NCBI GenBank assembly: GCA_963555705.1
Contig: OY743184.1
Location: 21,729,859 to 21,793,858 of the forward strand
DNA from: Ligustrum vulgare
Lineage: Eukaryota > Streptophyta > Magnoliopsida > Lamiales > Oleaceae
Length of the DNA stretch: 64,000 nucleotides
Direction: 5' to 3'
Below the pieces are notes generated by a model that worked only from the letters and a program-made list of their open reading frames with translations, had not been told where the DNA came from and did not search any database. The position numbers and the translations under genes are program-made. The number at the start of each line of letters is the position of its first letter. The stretch's first letter is position 1. This document shows, piece by piece, positions 11,323 to 23,400 of the stretch.

Positions 11323-12545
11323 TTACTCAATAGATAATAAGTTGTAATTTTCTTTTTCTATTAAGGAAATATACATCATGTTTTTCTTTTTATCTTTCTT
11401 GGGACATCTTGGAGATATATGTCCTACTTCTCCACATGAATAAAATTTACATTTTTTAGTATTCTTAGGGTATTCTCTAGTTTGTTTTATTTTTGTCTTA
11501 CATATCTTTGTATGGTATTCTATATTTTTTAAATGTTTTATTATATTGTTTTTTTTATATTTATTAAAAAACCTTGAATTTATCTCTAAATTTATCTTTT
11601 CTATATTATTTCTTTTTCTTATGTTTTCTTTGTAATTGGCATCATCATTGGTTGGTTTATATTGTAATTTATCATAACATAATGATTTTTTTACTTGCTT
11701 TGTAAAATTTAACATATTATTTGCTTCCATACATTTTTCTTTTTATTTTGTTTCAATAAATTGTATTCTTGCTCCTAAACTATTATTACTTAATGGTATA
11801 TCTAATTTTTCTCATTCTCTAAATAGTTCTAAATTCCAGGGGCTTGGTTGTTTAAAAAAACACGGCACATATTGATAAGTTTTCTAATAAATATTTATTT
11901 CTTAATTTTGAGTTAATTTTAGTATCTTTGACTATTACTAATGTATATTCTCTTTTAAATGCATCTTCATATCTACTAAGTATTGTTCCTATTTCATCTT
12001 GATAATTTCCTCAAACTTGTGCTACATAAATTTCTATTAAATTTCCCCACCATCCTACAGTGGTTCATATAAATGTATTAATTTCTAACGTTAATTGAAA
12101 TTGTTTTCCTGTTAATTCTCTAGTATAAACCATCATAATCATATAATTCATCCATAATTCTAATTTATGATCTACATCTTGTACACATCCTAAGCCTAAC
12201 CATCTTCATTCTGAACTAATTTGTATTTCCAAACTTCTCAATGGTGTATATTTTATAGGATAATTTTTACTTTGCTTAGTATAATATTTTTGTTGTGGTA
12301 TAAAATTGTTATTTCTTAAATTTTGATTTTGTCTTTGATTCATATACATTTCTGGTGTATTTTATGGATTAGTATTACTTGTAATTTCTCTTTTAATTTC
12401 GTTAGTTCCGGGTTGTTGTGTATATTCTGGTAAATTTTGTCCTACTGGTACTAAGCTTGTTGTTGGTTCATATTGATTTCTTCTATTCTAATATTTTTAA
12501 TTTTTCTATATAATTTTCTTCAGTTATGTAATTTTCTTCACCTCC
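11323..12545 (-). pseudogene. Pararetroviral capsid region with degenerate zinc knuckle
   Basis: The minus strand carries a Trp-containing capsid core (about 11950-12250) and then a 135-codon open piece (11730 to 11323), rich in Lys and Asn, ending in a nucleic-acid-binding knuckle near 11397-11452. The knuckle reads CKFYSCGEVGHISPRC. Spacing suggests the first cysteine of the CX2C pair is now Phe, with a nearby Cys two residues upstream. The knuckle would bind genomic or pregenomic nucleic acid in the particle. Frameshifts and stops separate the core from the knuckle. Confidence 0.7.
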
Positions 12546-12557
12546 CTCAAAATATTT

Positions 12558-13227
12558 TTAAATTCTTTGTCCATTATTATTCTTTTTGGTTTCCATTTCT
12601 TTATAAACTTTTGTTATATTTTGATTTATAATTTCAATATTTTTTTGCATATTATCTAATATTTTGTGTAAATCATTTTTTCTTATGTCTTCTTTCTTAA
12701 TTGTCCTAATCATGTTTATTTGTTCTATTGCAGTAGTTTTTGTTCTATAATTTTTTTGGATTTTCATATACTCTTACCATGTTTCTTATTTTAGTTATTT
12801 TATCGCTTATTTGTTTAATTTGGTTTTCTAAAGTTATTGATTGTTTTGATAGATTATTCACACTTTGTTTTTCTTCTAATATATGTGTTGGTATATTTTT
12901 ATTAACATTTTTATACTCGTTAGTTATTTTTATCATTTGTATTATTTCAAATGGTAAATTGTTGATAATTTCTTGAACTTGTTTTTGGTTCTTAGCTTGT
13001 TCTAAATTTTATGTTGTTTTATCTAAGCTTAATCCTAATTTATTTAGTAAAAATAAAAATTTTCAATTTAATTATTTATGTTCTCCAAATCCTCCTTCTT
13101 CTAATAGGACAAATTGTATAAATTTTTCATATGCTTCAGTTATTAAGGGCTAATGACTATTATTAGGTAAATCTTTAGATTTATAATTATATACTCTAGG
13201 TTCAATTAACGGTAATTTTTTAAACAT
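12558..13227 (-). pseudogene. N-terminal coiled-coil region of the pararetroviral first frame
   Basis: A minus-strand ATG at 13227-13225 lies about 40 bases after the primer-site remnant. The broken frame that follows is rich in Ile, Lys, Asn and Gln with heptad-like spacing, including open pieces at 12936-12745 and 12767-12558. Such regions in this virus family support assembly or vector interaction. No enzyme motif is visible. The repeated stops make the exact start of the original protein uncertain. Confidence 0.5.
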
Positions 13228-13265
13228 TTTTCTTAAATTTCTTAAGTGTTACTGCTCACTCTAGT

Positions 13266-13281
13266 GCTGACTTTGGTACCA
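13266..13281 (-). other. Degenerate tRNA-Met primer-binding site of the pararetrovirus
   Basis: The minus strand reads TGGTACCAAAGTCAGC, which I count as 12 of 16 matches to the usual initiator-tRNA-Met complement. In Caulimoviridae this site marks genome position 1, and its place before the first frame fits that. Confidence 0.5.
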
Positions 13282-13356
13282 CCTTGGACATGATCGTAAT
13301 TTTCAAACTTACAGAATTATAATTGTCTAGAATATTTTTGAAATGATTCGTTAATA

Positions 13357-13370
13357 GTATTTATATAGCT
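13357..13370 (-). promoter_or_regulatory. TATA box of the pararetroviral intergenic region
   Basis: The minus strand reads CTATATAAATAC, a strong plant TATA box about 80-90 bases upstream of the primer-site remnant. That is the expected place for the promoter of the terminally redundant pregenomic RNA. Confidence 0.55.
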
Positions 13371-13444
13371 AATGTCTGCTTGTCTTCTAGAGTATTCGTT
13401 ATGTTGTAATGTCTGCTTGCTTTCTAGAGTATTCGTTATGTTGT
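13371..13444 (-). repeat. 37-bp tandem duplication just upstream of the viral TATA box
   Basis: 13371-13407 and 13408-13444 are adjacent copies that differ at only two neighbouring positions (TC against CT). On the viral strand the pair lies immediately upstream of the TATA box, where enhancer elements of such promoters sit. Confidence 0.85.
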
Positions 13445-13740
13445 TTCACTATTTTTTGTATAATTCTATAGCTCTAGTACTTAAATCTCTCCCAAGTCTA
13501 ACTAATTCTATATATTGACTATGTACACTTCTAATTAAATCTCTTCTTTTTTTCATCAAGTATGTGAGGGTAATAAATAGGCATAATATAATTTTAAAAT
13601 ATTCTATAAGTAATTCTTATATAATTAAGGGTATTTTGGTTATTTTAAGTGCTTGTAATTCTTTTCAAAACTTAAGGTTATTTTGCTCTTTTAGTATAGT
13701 TTGTCAAGGTTGTATATTAATAGGGATGTCAAAGTAGAAT

Positions 13741-14601
13741 TATTCATAGAAATTATGATTATTCGGGATTTCAAATTATGAGTTTATTACGTGTCACATC
13801 TATTAGCTTAATTTAAATCGGTAAATTAAAAAAAATGGTAATATTTAAACTAGTGGAAATCACACTCCCATCTACTTTTAAAATTCATAATTCAAAAATC
13901 AAAATTGCAAGTTTTTTATACAACTATTAGGTCCTAATTCATTTTCAATTATTAATTAATAAAAATATTACAAATACCCAACTATTCCCACCCACCCTTG
14001 ACCCATATCCCTAAATAATTTAAATTCCCTCATCACCCACCCCACCCCACTCCACCACCTCCACCCTCTGCTATAGACGACGTTGATGGGCCGTAGTGAC
14101 AATGAGCAACCTAGTGAGGCTCTGCAAGCCACCCCTTGGGCGATTTCTGACAGCATTATTCATGGAGGGAGGCAAGAGATCATCTTGATGGAGGGAGACG
14201 GTCCAGCAACGTTTAAACGCAAATGAGTTCTTAAATCTACTGCATGGGGAAGAGGCAGCGGTTTAACCAATGCTGTTGCGTATTGTGCATGTGGTTTTTA
14301 TGGTGGTGTGTTTTTTGGTGTTGTGATTGATATTTATGCATCAGAGTTCGAGTTGGACGGGTTTTGAGTGTGGTGGTGGTGCGTTGGTGGATCTGTGTTT
14401 GGGTACAATCTATTTTAGGTGTTGTGCTGTCGGGTGTGGTGAGGCAAGGTGTGGTGGTAGGTGGTGGTGATGGTGGTAGTGGTAGTGGTAGTGGTGGCTC
14501 TATGTTGGGTGCTGCCCGTGTTTGGGTGATGTGTTTTTAGTGGTGGTTGTGGTGGTGTTATGATGGTGAGATGGCGTAGGTGGTGGTGGTGAGGGTGTGG
14601 T
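13741..14601. other. Gene-free target region with TGG/GGT-rich tract
   Basis: No gene recognised. AT-rich to about 13960, then a C-rich segment (13980-14065). From about 14290 the plus strand becomes GT-rich, and 14449-14600 is an imperfect TGG/TAG trinucleotide tract. The same composition resumes at 16146, showing that the intervening LTR was inserted into it. Confidence 0.6.
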
Positions 14602-14606
14602 GCAGG

Positions 14607-16145
14607 TGTTCAGATAAATCTCACAAGCGTACGTGATTGTTGTATAAGTAATAAGATTTATGAGTTAAGAGTACCATTCCCACTATGAATAAATTCTACT
14701 TATGTGTTACTAGTCTATTAATAATTCAATGTGAGAAATATAAAAGATAGTTTGCTTTGTTTGAATTATTGTAAAATTGCAATTTTGTAAAGTACAATTT
14801 GTACATATATAAAGTGAATGTATTGGAATTCGAATCCACCCGGTGATATCTATTTCAATTCTCAAATATATAATTTATCCTATTCATGCGTTTATGACAA
14901 TCGATAAATCTAACATATTAATTTTCTTTTCAAATGGTCATGATGCATTAAAACAAACGATTATCCAATAGATTGCATACGTCATAGTGTCATTCCTAAA
15001 ATCTAGTGTTTGTTTGATTATCCTAATGCGTTCTAAACCTATTGTGAATTTTTCAATCCTATAACAAGTAACTAATTATTTAATTGGTGATAAAGCAATC
15101 AAATAATTCAATAGGAACGTAAAATAAATCAAGAAACGTAAGAAATACTAAGCCTCCATTCGGCTAGCACTTTAATGGACTAATTAAACTACAATTTAAA
15201 CTACACAATTTCTCAAATCATTTTTTTAACCACACACATTTTCTCTCTCCAATTTTTAACCACATATTTTACCTTGAAAACACCAAAAAAACTTCTCTCT
15301 CCTCATAAGTAGCTGCCGAACGCATCCTAAATTATGAATCATGAATTAAAATAAATAAAAACTAGGGTTATCTTCATCCAACACCCAAGAATAATTAGTC
15401 TAACATTTTAATATATAAATTACACAAAAATAAATGGAAAAACATCACCCAGAAATTAAAACAATGGAAGAAACTGATGAATTCAATGTCTTCTTCTTGA
15501 ATCTTCAACCCGGATTTTATTTCTTCAAGTTCTTGATGTATTCTTGAATTTTGTACCTAAATCTCTCTATGGTTGCCTCTGATTTTGATAATGAATGACC
15601 CTTTTATGTAGAATGAAGAAAAGTCTATGTAATAGCTCCCCAAGCCTTAAAATCGTCTAAAACGGAGTCCAAAAATATGTCAAAACAGAATCCTTGCATG
15701 GTTTAATTGCCAGCAATCGCATGGTATTTTAGTTTCATAATCTGTTTGACCAATATAAACTTTGAGCGTTCTCATGGATGCATGATTCCTTCAAATTTTT
15801 ATTCTTTTTCTTCCACTTACAAGTTGGTTCTTGGTCTTCATTGCACGTTGGTCCTACATCTTTTATTTTCTTCAATTTAGTCCTTGTACTTTTACTTTCA
15901 TTTCAATTTGGTCCCTTTATATTTGCACCATGTATTCTTCATCTTTTGGGAGTTTACAAATTGGTTCCTACTTTGCCATTTTTGTACGATTTTAGTCATT
16001 TTTCTCCGTTAAACCTTTAAATGCATTCAAATTCGAGTTTTACCTGAAACAATCAAAATAAATACATAATTAAGCAATATCAAACTCTAAAATACATACA
16101 ATTATCTAAATTCAAGGCCTAGATAATTACAAAAAGTACACATCA
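14607..16145 (-). repeat. Antisense Athila-type Gypsy solo LTR with target duplication
   Basis: On the minus strand it starts TGATGTGTACTTTTTG and ends CTGAACA. GCAGG stands on both sides (14602-14606 and 16146-16150). It is 1,539 bp long, with no internal region, so it is a recombined solo LTR. Its ends and layout resemble the LTRs at 32400 and 50235. A MITE lies inside it. Confidence 0.85.
15152..15327. mobile_element. Tourist-like MITE (PIF/Harbinger) in the solo LTR
   Basis: The 176-bp element is flanked by TAA on both sides (15149-15151, 15328-15330), the PIF/Harbinger target. Its ends GCCTCCATTCGGC and, inverted, GGATGCGTTCGGC form imperfect terminal repeats. It has no coding capacity. 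Related 3' halves occur at 3994 and 46550. Confidence 0.75.
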
Positions 16146-16150
16146 GCAGG

Positions 16151-16682
16151 TGGTGGTTACGGCTGTGGCGGCAGTGACGACGACAAGGTGGTGGTACCGG
16201 AGTAGGGGTGGAGACGGCTATGGTTGACCAATTACTTTTTTGAGAAAAAAGTGACCTCTAATTTGATTCATGAATGTGACTATAATTTGTATGCTACAGT
16301 GACATAATTTGTGGTTTGTGACCGAGAAATAGCTTGTGATCAATTAAACCGATAATTTGTGACAAAAAATGAGTCGTAACCAAACAATTTGATAAATTAT
16401 GACTTTGAAATAAACTGTGACCTATAAAATTTGTGATTTGTGACTAATAAAAGTGTAACTTATGATTTGTGAAAATTGTAACCTAAAAAATTCGTGATTT
16501 GTGCTCGAGAAAAAAATTGTGACCTATGAAATTTGTGATTTGCAACCAACAAAGAAATTGCGACTCATAATTTGTTAAATTGTGACAAATTAACTCGAGA
16601 TTTGCGATCGAGAAAATTTTGTGACCTACAAATATCGAGATTCATGACCGAGAAATAAGATGTGAGCTAAGAAATTTGTAAC
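16151..16682. repeat. TGG-rich tract followed by imperfect TTTGTGAC repeats
   Basis: 16151-16215 continues the TGG-rich target DNA. From about 16245 to 16682 the plus strand repeats variants of ATTTGTGATTTGTGACC at irregular 15-40 bp spacing. After the Tat-like element the same words resume (GTGACTATGACCATAATTT at 24395), so this was one block before that insertion. No gene is seen. Confidence 0.65.
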
Positions 16683-18074
16683 TGTTTCGGTGATTTTTCG
16701 AACCTTGGCTTGGCAAGATCAAAAGTTGGTATTTTTTTGAAGAAGATGATCCAAGCCTCCAAAGAACTTGCAAAAAAGGGGGTGAGTAGGGTTGCAAGTT
16801 GGATCGGAAAATCCAATTTCGAAACTTCCGAAATTCCAATTCAAAATATTTCGGAGCATGCCAAATTTTTGTGTTTTTATTACAATTAATAATATACAAT
16901 TTAAGAAAATAATTTATTAAACAATTAATAATATTAAAATATTATTAATATGAGATGTAACATATAATTTACTAGCAACACCTTTACTTAGTAAGAAAAA
17001 AAGAAGAAAGAATAGCAAGAACTGTAGAATTATTATCCTCGTTGACTTCTATTTTATTGAATCATGATGAATTTTCTTTTGTTAAATCTATTTATAGATG
17101 CTATGTTGTTATCTTTTATATGATTTATAACTTTAATTATAATTTTTGACTAGTTAAAATTTTGAACTCATTTAATTTCAAACACTCAATTCCTCGAAAT
17201 TCTTTTTCTATATGCTTAAAATTATTATAAATCTTGGTAAATTATTAAATATTGGAAATTTTTGAAATTTTCCAAATTTCAGTTTGGAACGAAGGTTGAG
17301 TATTCCGAAAATTTTTGGAACGATATTTTGATTCCGAAATTTTTTGGAACGGAAATTGGAACACTTGTTTCCGATCCATTCCGTCCAAAAAACACCCCTA
17401 GTGGTGAGGGATGCCCTCGTCCCCCCTACAGTGTAAGAATTAGTTTTTTGTGGAAGGAAAAATAATATAAAGAATATTGAAGAACTTATGTAAATATGAA
17501 TATGTGCATCTGTTTTTTATTATGAACGAATGAGACCTAATTATAAGACTCAAAATGAGTCTTCTCATCCTAGTAGGAGAGGAATTCTTAATTAAAAGAA
17601 GTTATCTTGTAAATGAATAATCCTTAAGTGAATTGGATTCTCTTTTAAGTAAAAAGAGCTCAATTAGGTCGTTACCTTGATTTTCTAGGGTGTAAAGCTC
17701 ATGACATAGCCCATTAACATGTTTTAAGATTAGGACTGGCCCATTACAAGACCATGATGCCTTTATGAATAGATGGATTCATATGTCTTGCTTATTCCAT
17801 GATTATTGGGAATGTCAAGAGATAGGTCGGGCTATAAGGCCGGACTTGTCCAAAACGAATATATCGGTCATTTGCATGACCTTCATATTAATCGTTTATT
17901 AAAACCCTGCTTTTTACATAGCTCGGGATTTATATTGATATTTGTAAATGAGATCGGCCCAAAGTGTGACCTTGGGCCACATAAAAGGTAGACCCAAATT
18001 ATGACCTTGGGCCTCAAGAATAAATGTAAAAAGTAATATTCTGATAATGGAATGACCAGAAAATATACCGATCA
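16683..18074 (-). repeat. 3' LTR of the Tat-like element, holding a hAT MITE
   Basis: On the plus strand it runs TGTTTCGGT...ACCGATCA. Without the MITE and its duplication it is about 770 bp, close to the 781 bp of its partner at 23614. The bases just outside its inner edge (AGGGGC on the minus strand) fit a polypurine tract. Confidence 0.8.
16787..17400. mobile_element. hAT-type MITE, copy 1
   Basis: 614 bp with ends TAGGGTTG and CACCCCTA (inverted TAGGGGTG). Eight-base flanks GGGGTGAG (16779-16786) and GTGGTGAG (17401-17408) match at 7 of 8. The partner LTR at 23614 gives the empty site. The body is AT-rich and non-coding. A second copy starts at 25391. Confidence 0.85.
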
Positions 18075-18365
18075 TTAGCCCCTGTGCGTCAGAGGTCGGG
18101 TTTTGACCTCTAAACGTATGTCATATCGAGTGTAATTATTGTTTGAGGAGGGTAACCCTGAACCTATGTTGGACTGACAAGCCCGAACATGAGGACCCCC
18201 AAACATTGAAGTTTAATTCGTACATGGTAACATAGTGTTCGGGGTCATGTACTCATTGTAAGCCCCTGCATATACTATATCGAATTTGAGGAGAGATGGA
18301 TGCACAATAATGAGATACCGTGGTTTTGGTAGGATGTGATGTGATGATTATGTTGTGAGGAAATA
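18075..18365. other. Unique 3' region between LTR and tandem arrays of the Tat-like element
   Basis: No coding frame. GC-richer words such as GAGGTCGGG and CCCGAACATGAGG resemble the LTR of the coding Tat element near 5480-5640. It probably belongs to the 3' untranslated region of the antisense element. Confidence 0.45.
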
Positions 18366-18870
18366 ACAAGAGCTTATGTTAAGTAAGGAATGAGTCAGAA
18401 CTTATGTTAAGCAATAATAAGTGAAAATCATGTTAAGTAATGAGCTCGATCTTTTGTTAAGTGATATACTCGAGTTTATATTTAATAAGCCAGAACTTAT
18501 GTTGAGGAAGAAATAAGCCGAGCTCATGTTGAGTAATGAGCTCGAGCTTATATTTAAACAAAAAATTAAGCTGCACCTATTAATTAATAAGCTTGAACTT
18601 TTGTTAGCGAGAATTAAGCGCGAGCATATGTTATGTAATAAACTAGAGCTTATGTTAAGCAATAATAGGCCGAGCTCATGTTAAGTGATGAACTCGAGCT
18701 TCACATAGGTGATAAGCATGATGTTGAGCAATAATAAGCTGAGGTGATAAGCTTGATGTTGAGCAATAATAAGCTGAGCTCATGTTAAGTAATGAGGTTG
18801 AGCTTTTATTTAGGCAAGGAATAAGTCGAGCTTATGTTAAGTAATAAGCCCAAACTTATGTAGATCTGAG
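18366..18870. repeat. Degenerate short tandem array, AGCTTATGTTAAG type
   Basis: Irregular units of about 25-35 bp built from GAGCTTATGTTAAGTAATGA-like words repeat through the block. A related block lies at 20035-20480 beyond the 52-bp array. Confidence 0.75.
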
Positions 18871-19039
18871 GACTTCATTATATCAATTTGATTACTTGAT
18901 TGCTCGGGAATGGCCATTTGTACTTGCATGAGCAAGTATTTAATTGCTTGCTTGTGGTTTAAGGCTTGGAGTGCTTGCACGTGGACAAGAAACAATTTTG
19001 CTAGGGTAGTGTCATTAATAACTTGCGAATGTCGTGTTA

Positions 19040-19880
19040 TGACTGACCTTGTAAATTATTTTTACAAAGAAGGGGTCAAGCCCTTGACTTCGTGTTTTTT
19101 GGGAAATAATTTGTAAATGTCGTGCTTTGTGACCGACCTTGCAAATTATTTTTACAAAGAAGGGATCAAGCCCTTGATTTTGTGTTTTTGATAAATAATT
19201 TGTAAAGTCGTGCTTTGTGACCGACCTTATAAATTATTTTTACAAAGAAGAGGTCAAGCCCTTGATTTTGTATTTTTGGAAAATAATTTGTAAAATTGTG
19301 CTTTGTGGCTGACCTTGTAACTTATTTGTAGGAAATAATTTGTAAAGTCGTGTCATGTGACCAACCTTGTAAATTATTTGAGGGAAATAATTTGTAAAGC
19401 CATGCCATGTAATCGACCTTATAAATTATTTGAGGGAGATAATTTGTAAAGCCTTGTCATGTAATCGACCTTGTAAATTATTTGAGGGAAATAATTTGTA
19501 AAGCCGTGCTATGTGATCAATCTTGTAAATTATTTGTAGGAAATAATTTGTAAAGTCATGCCATGTGACCGACCTTGTAAATTATTTGTAGAAAATAATT
19601 TGTAAAGTCGTGTCATGTAACCAACCTTGTAAATCATTTGCAGACAATAATTTGTAAAGTCTTGTTATGTGACCGACCTTGTAAATCATTTGTAGGAAAT
19701 AATTTGTAAAGTCGTGCCATATAGCCGACCTTGTAAATTATTTGTAGGAAATAATTTGTAAAGTCGTGCCATGTGACCGACCTTATAAATCATTTGTAGG
19801 AAATAATTTGTAAAGTCGTGCCATGTGACGACCTTGTAAAATATTTTACTTTTTTGTTTTTGGGAGATAATGTGTAAATT
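19040..19880. repeat. 88-bp then 52-bp tandem repeat array
   Basis: GACCTT recurs at 19045, 19135, 19223 and 19311 (88-90 bp steps). AAATAATTTG then recurs at 19333, 19385, 19437, 19489, 19541, 19593, 19645, 19697, 19749 and 19801, a strict 52-bp period for about ten units. The 52-bp unit equals the 88-bp unit without a roughly 36-bp ACAAAGAAGGGGTCAAG-containing block. It lies in the 3' untranslated part of the antisense element. Confidence 0.9.
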
Positions 19881-20034
19881 CATGCTTTATGGCTGACATT
19901 GTAAATCATTCTCAATGTGATTGTATGGTAGACTTTCTGCAATTATCGCAGTTGTTTTCGTTCAATGACTTGAGGGCATAGAAGCTAACCTCAGATTGGC
20001 AGGGATTATGGCTTGCATTGATAATAGAACCTAT

Positions 20035-20480
20035 TAATATGTTTAAGTAAGGAATAAGCAGAGACTATGTTAAGAGGCAATAAGCCGAGATTATGTTAAG
20101 CAGTAATCTCTGACTTATGTTTAGAAGCTATAAGCAGAGATTATGTTAAGTAATAATCTCTGACTTATGTTGAGAAGCAACAAGCCAAGCTCATGTTAAG
20201 AAATAATAAGCTCGAGCTTATGTTAAGAAGTAATAAGCCGAGCTCATGTTAAGTAATGAGCTCGAGCTTATTTTTAAGTAAGGAATAAGCTGAGCTTATG
20301 TTGAGTAATAAGCCCAAGCTTGTTTTAGCGGGAGTTATAGGCCGAACTCATGTTAGCACATAAGCCTAAGCTTGTGTTAGGAAATAATATGCTGAGCTCA
20401 TGTTTAAGTATGAGCTCGAGTTAATGTTAAGGAATGATAAGCCGAGCTCATGTTAATTAATGAGCTCGAGCTTATTCCTT
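20035..20480. repeat. Second AGCTTATGTTAAG-type array
   Basis: Same words as the block at 18366, for example GAGCTCATGTTAAG and AATAAGCCGAGC, again with irregular 25-35 bp spacing. The two blocks bracket the 52-bp array. Confidence 0.75.
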
Positions 20481-23400
20481 GTTATACAAACTTTAAATCA
20501 TAAAAAATAGTATGAATCATCATAGGAACGGATCAAATAACTTCAAATCCAGCAAGCAATTGAGTTCAACTCATGTATTATTGATATGATCATACTTGAG
20601 GTCATGTAAATAACGAGACCAAAATTACTATCGGCTTTCATCAATTAAATCATCATATTAACATATTATGAGGCTTTCACGATTTTCACAAAGATCAATA
20701 ATTGATTGATTGTAATCCTTTAGGCATATTGCTCATAAATCATAATGGTTTTATTAGAATTGCACCAAGAACGTTCCATTTTGAGCCTTGGTTGCAGCTC
20801 TCGACTTGTTCTAAGAAATAGAGGGACCAACAAATATCTTATGATCAGAGAGCATATTTCTTGAATTCATATATCACAAGCTATTGCAGCTTTAATAATT
20901 TAATCTCAACTTAACGAATTCATTATCAAATTAGGCAAAGATAAGTAATCCTATCTAGATTTGATGAGCTCTTTATTTATTTTTAAATTAATAAACAAGG
21001 TTAGGGTACACCTTATTCTTTCAATTTCTCGAGCTGATCCAGAAATGAACAAGGACCTGAGGAAATTCTTACTCAACATTAAGAGGTAGTTGCTTCGGAA
21101 GTTACGATCAAAAGGCTCAGCAATTACAATTGGAGGCCATATTGTACCATAATTTATATGAGATCCAGTTGAGGCGTTTTATCCAAATCTCGCACGAGGG
21201 ACATAAATTGAAGTTAAATTAAGGTTACTGCAACTTTATCAAATCCAATAAAATGTCAAGTAACTAATGATATGGCTTTAAAAGATTTCCATTCTTCAAT
21301 GGAAACAAATGAATCCTACAAATGAAATCATCTCAATGTCTCCCTCTACAATTAATGCCAACAAGAAAGAAATAACAAAACATAGAGACTAGAGGCTCAG
21401 CTGAAGTAAGCTTCAAGTGCAAAATCTTTGCAAAATGTAGTGAATTTTCTAGTAAACAATGAAAGATAGCTAGCAGTTAACAAAAGAAAATTCTAGCCAT
21501 GTACATAAGAGTAGGGAGGAAGATGGAAGAGTTAAAAATGGCTACTCCCTTTTTCTGCTTGTTTCGATTGCTCTTGATTGTACTTTGGCAGCAAATTTGT
21601 GACTCAATTCTATCCAATTTGAAAGTCTTTGCAACTGGTGCTGTTATCCGGCCATGTAATGAGAACGAACTTGGCTTAAATGTTGGCAGGAATCTTGTAG
21701 ATAAAAGCATAGTGGTTTCTTGTGTGCCCTTAGCCACTAACAGGCCAAGGCCTTTGTAAGTTTTAAACAAGAACAAGCTGAGAATGGGGTGTATCACAGC
21801 TTCCTGTGGTGGTTAAATAATTATTTGGTATCATGGATCTAAAATTAGGAACAAAAGAACTTTCCTAACAGGAAATATATAACATATTCTAGGAATTTCC
21901 TTTTGTAGGCCATCAAATTTAAGAAAACGTGATAAGGAAATTGACTCGTCAAGCAATTTAGCAGTTAGCAGCATATAATAACTTTGATTTACACCATCCT
22001 TGTTTAATTGCTGACAACTTAGTTGGAACCATATTTGCTGTTAATAAATTTAGTGCAAATTACCAGTAAGCACATGTTATTTTTATGAAATGGACATAAC
22101 AAGATTTAGTATTTTAATCCATTGACATCCTACTGTCGTTAGCTCACATGAATCATAGGATAGAAGGATATTTGATCATCAACTTTTGATCACTTCTCCA
22201 AGAAAAATAAAATGGTTGAATTGGGCCTTTAGTATATACAAATCCACCTTGATTTTTGGTCATATTATCAACAAGATCGCAAACTAATATCTCTATCTAA
22301 ATCATTATCTTCCACAAAAATCAACATTTATCATTATGTGATACTACGGGTCATAATGGTTTTACTAAAACTTCAGCAAGAGAGATTCATTTTAAGCAAG
22401 ATAATAGTCGAATCTATTGAATCACACTTGATACAATGGAATCATATAAGATTTTCATAATTTTTAAGTTCTTAAACCAAATTTCTATCAAAATGCACAA
22501 GAATTGAAGAGTAGGGTAAGAGTACAGCTAGATTCGAGAACGGTAAGGCAAATAAATGGATCTCGATGGTGATAATCCCTACCACGACCTTGATGGTTCG
22601 CTGCCAGAGAAACCGTTTGTTAAGGGAAGAGTTGCGGGTAAAGGGTGGAACACCGATTGTCATGGAGTGAGTGTAGGTTTAATCACCTTGACAGATTTCA
22701 TCGAACATTAAAGAAAACCAGGGGTGCCTCGGTCTTACGGGAATCAACCATAGCGAGCTAACCTGCTTCATGCAGTCATCATTCCTAGCAGTTCGATCAA
22801 ATTGGTAGAGGCAATAATAACCTCGTAACTTGCAGGAGGTGGCTTCCAAAAGAAACATGGTCAATCTATTGAGTAGAACTGGATTGGGGTCTTAAACCGA
22901 ACATGTTGCATGCCAAAAATTCACCAGAGAATGATAAACCGAGATTCAATGATGAATTCCAAATAATCACAAGGTTAATCCAAATTCAAGCATAAGAGAC
23001 CAATAAAAATGGTATTTTCCCCTTTTGGTGAATCGATGCCGTTGTTGAGATCGTTCAAACACTGAACCAAATTTCCATTTTTTATTCAGATCAGTAGAAC
23101 GGGGATATTGAACCTGGTGGAGCTTCATAAATTTTTTGCTGATTTCCCCTAATTTTGCCAACGTTGAGTTGATGATCGGCCTGCAATTCGTTAGAGTAAT
23201 GGATTCAACGAGTAATAGATTTCTTTTAAGTCTCTTTAATTTCCCAATTTCTGCTACCGGATCAAATATCTTTTACCCATGTGATGTCGTAAGATAGAAA
23301 ATAGATTTCTAGGATTTTTGGAGTTTAAATAGATAGAAAATAGCTCCAATGGTATTACTGAACAAAAAATTAGAATCCGGAGTGAAGATGCAACGACAGT

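Larger units (their letters stand above)
9317..13740 (-). other. Endogenous plant pararetrovirus fragment (Caulimoviridae), antisense
   Basis: Read on the minus strand from 13740 to 9317, this very AT-rich block shows, in order, an intergenic region with a TATA box and degenerate tRNA-Met primer site, a coiled-coil region, a capsid region with zinc knuckle, a 30K-type movement-protein core and an aspartic protease. It then stops before reverse transcriptase at the break with the Tat element. Capsid before movement protein in the upstream frame recalls cavemo- or solendoviruses rather than badna- or petuviruses, but that is inference. No integrase or LTR is seen. Many stops and frameshifts make it a dead integrant. 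Confidence 0.8.

Noticed and set aside
13968..14156. 62-codon Trp/Gly-rich minus-strand frame
   Set aside because: It reads from a C-rich low-complexity tract and has no family resemblance.
19333..19850. CRISPR-like regular spacing
   Set aside because: The 52-bp period is a head-to-tail tandem repeat without unique spacers, and the window is plant nuclear DNA.
21477..21797. Possible small host gene in the Tat-like interior
   Set aside because: Overlapping frames on both strands, no domain, no splice or codon pattern that favours one. Left as non-coding interior.
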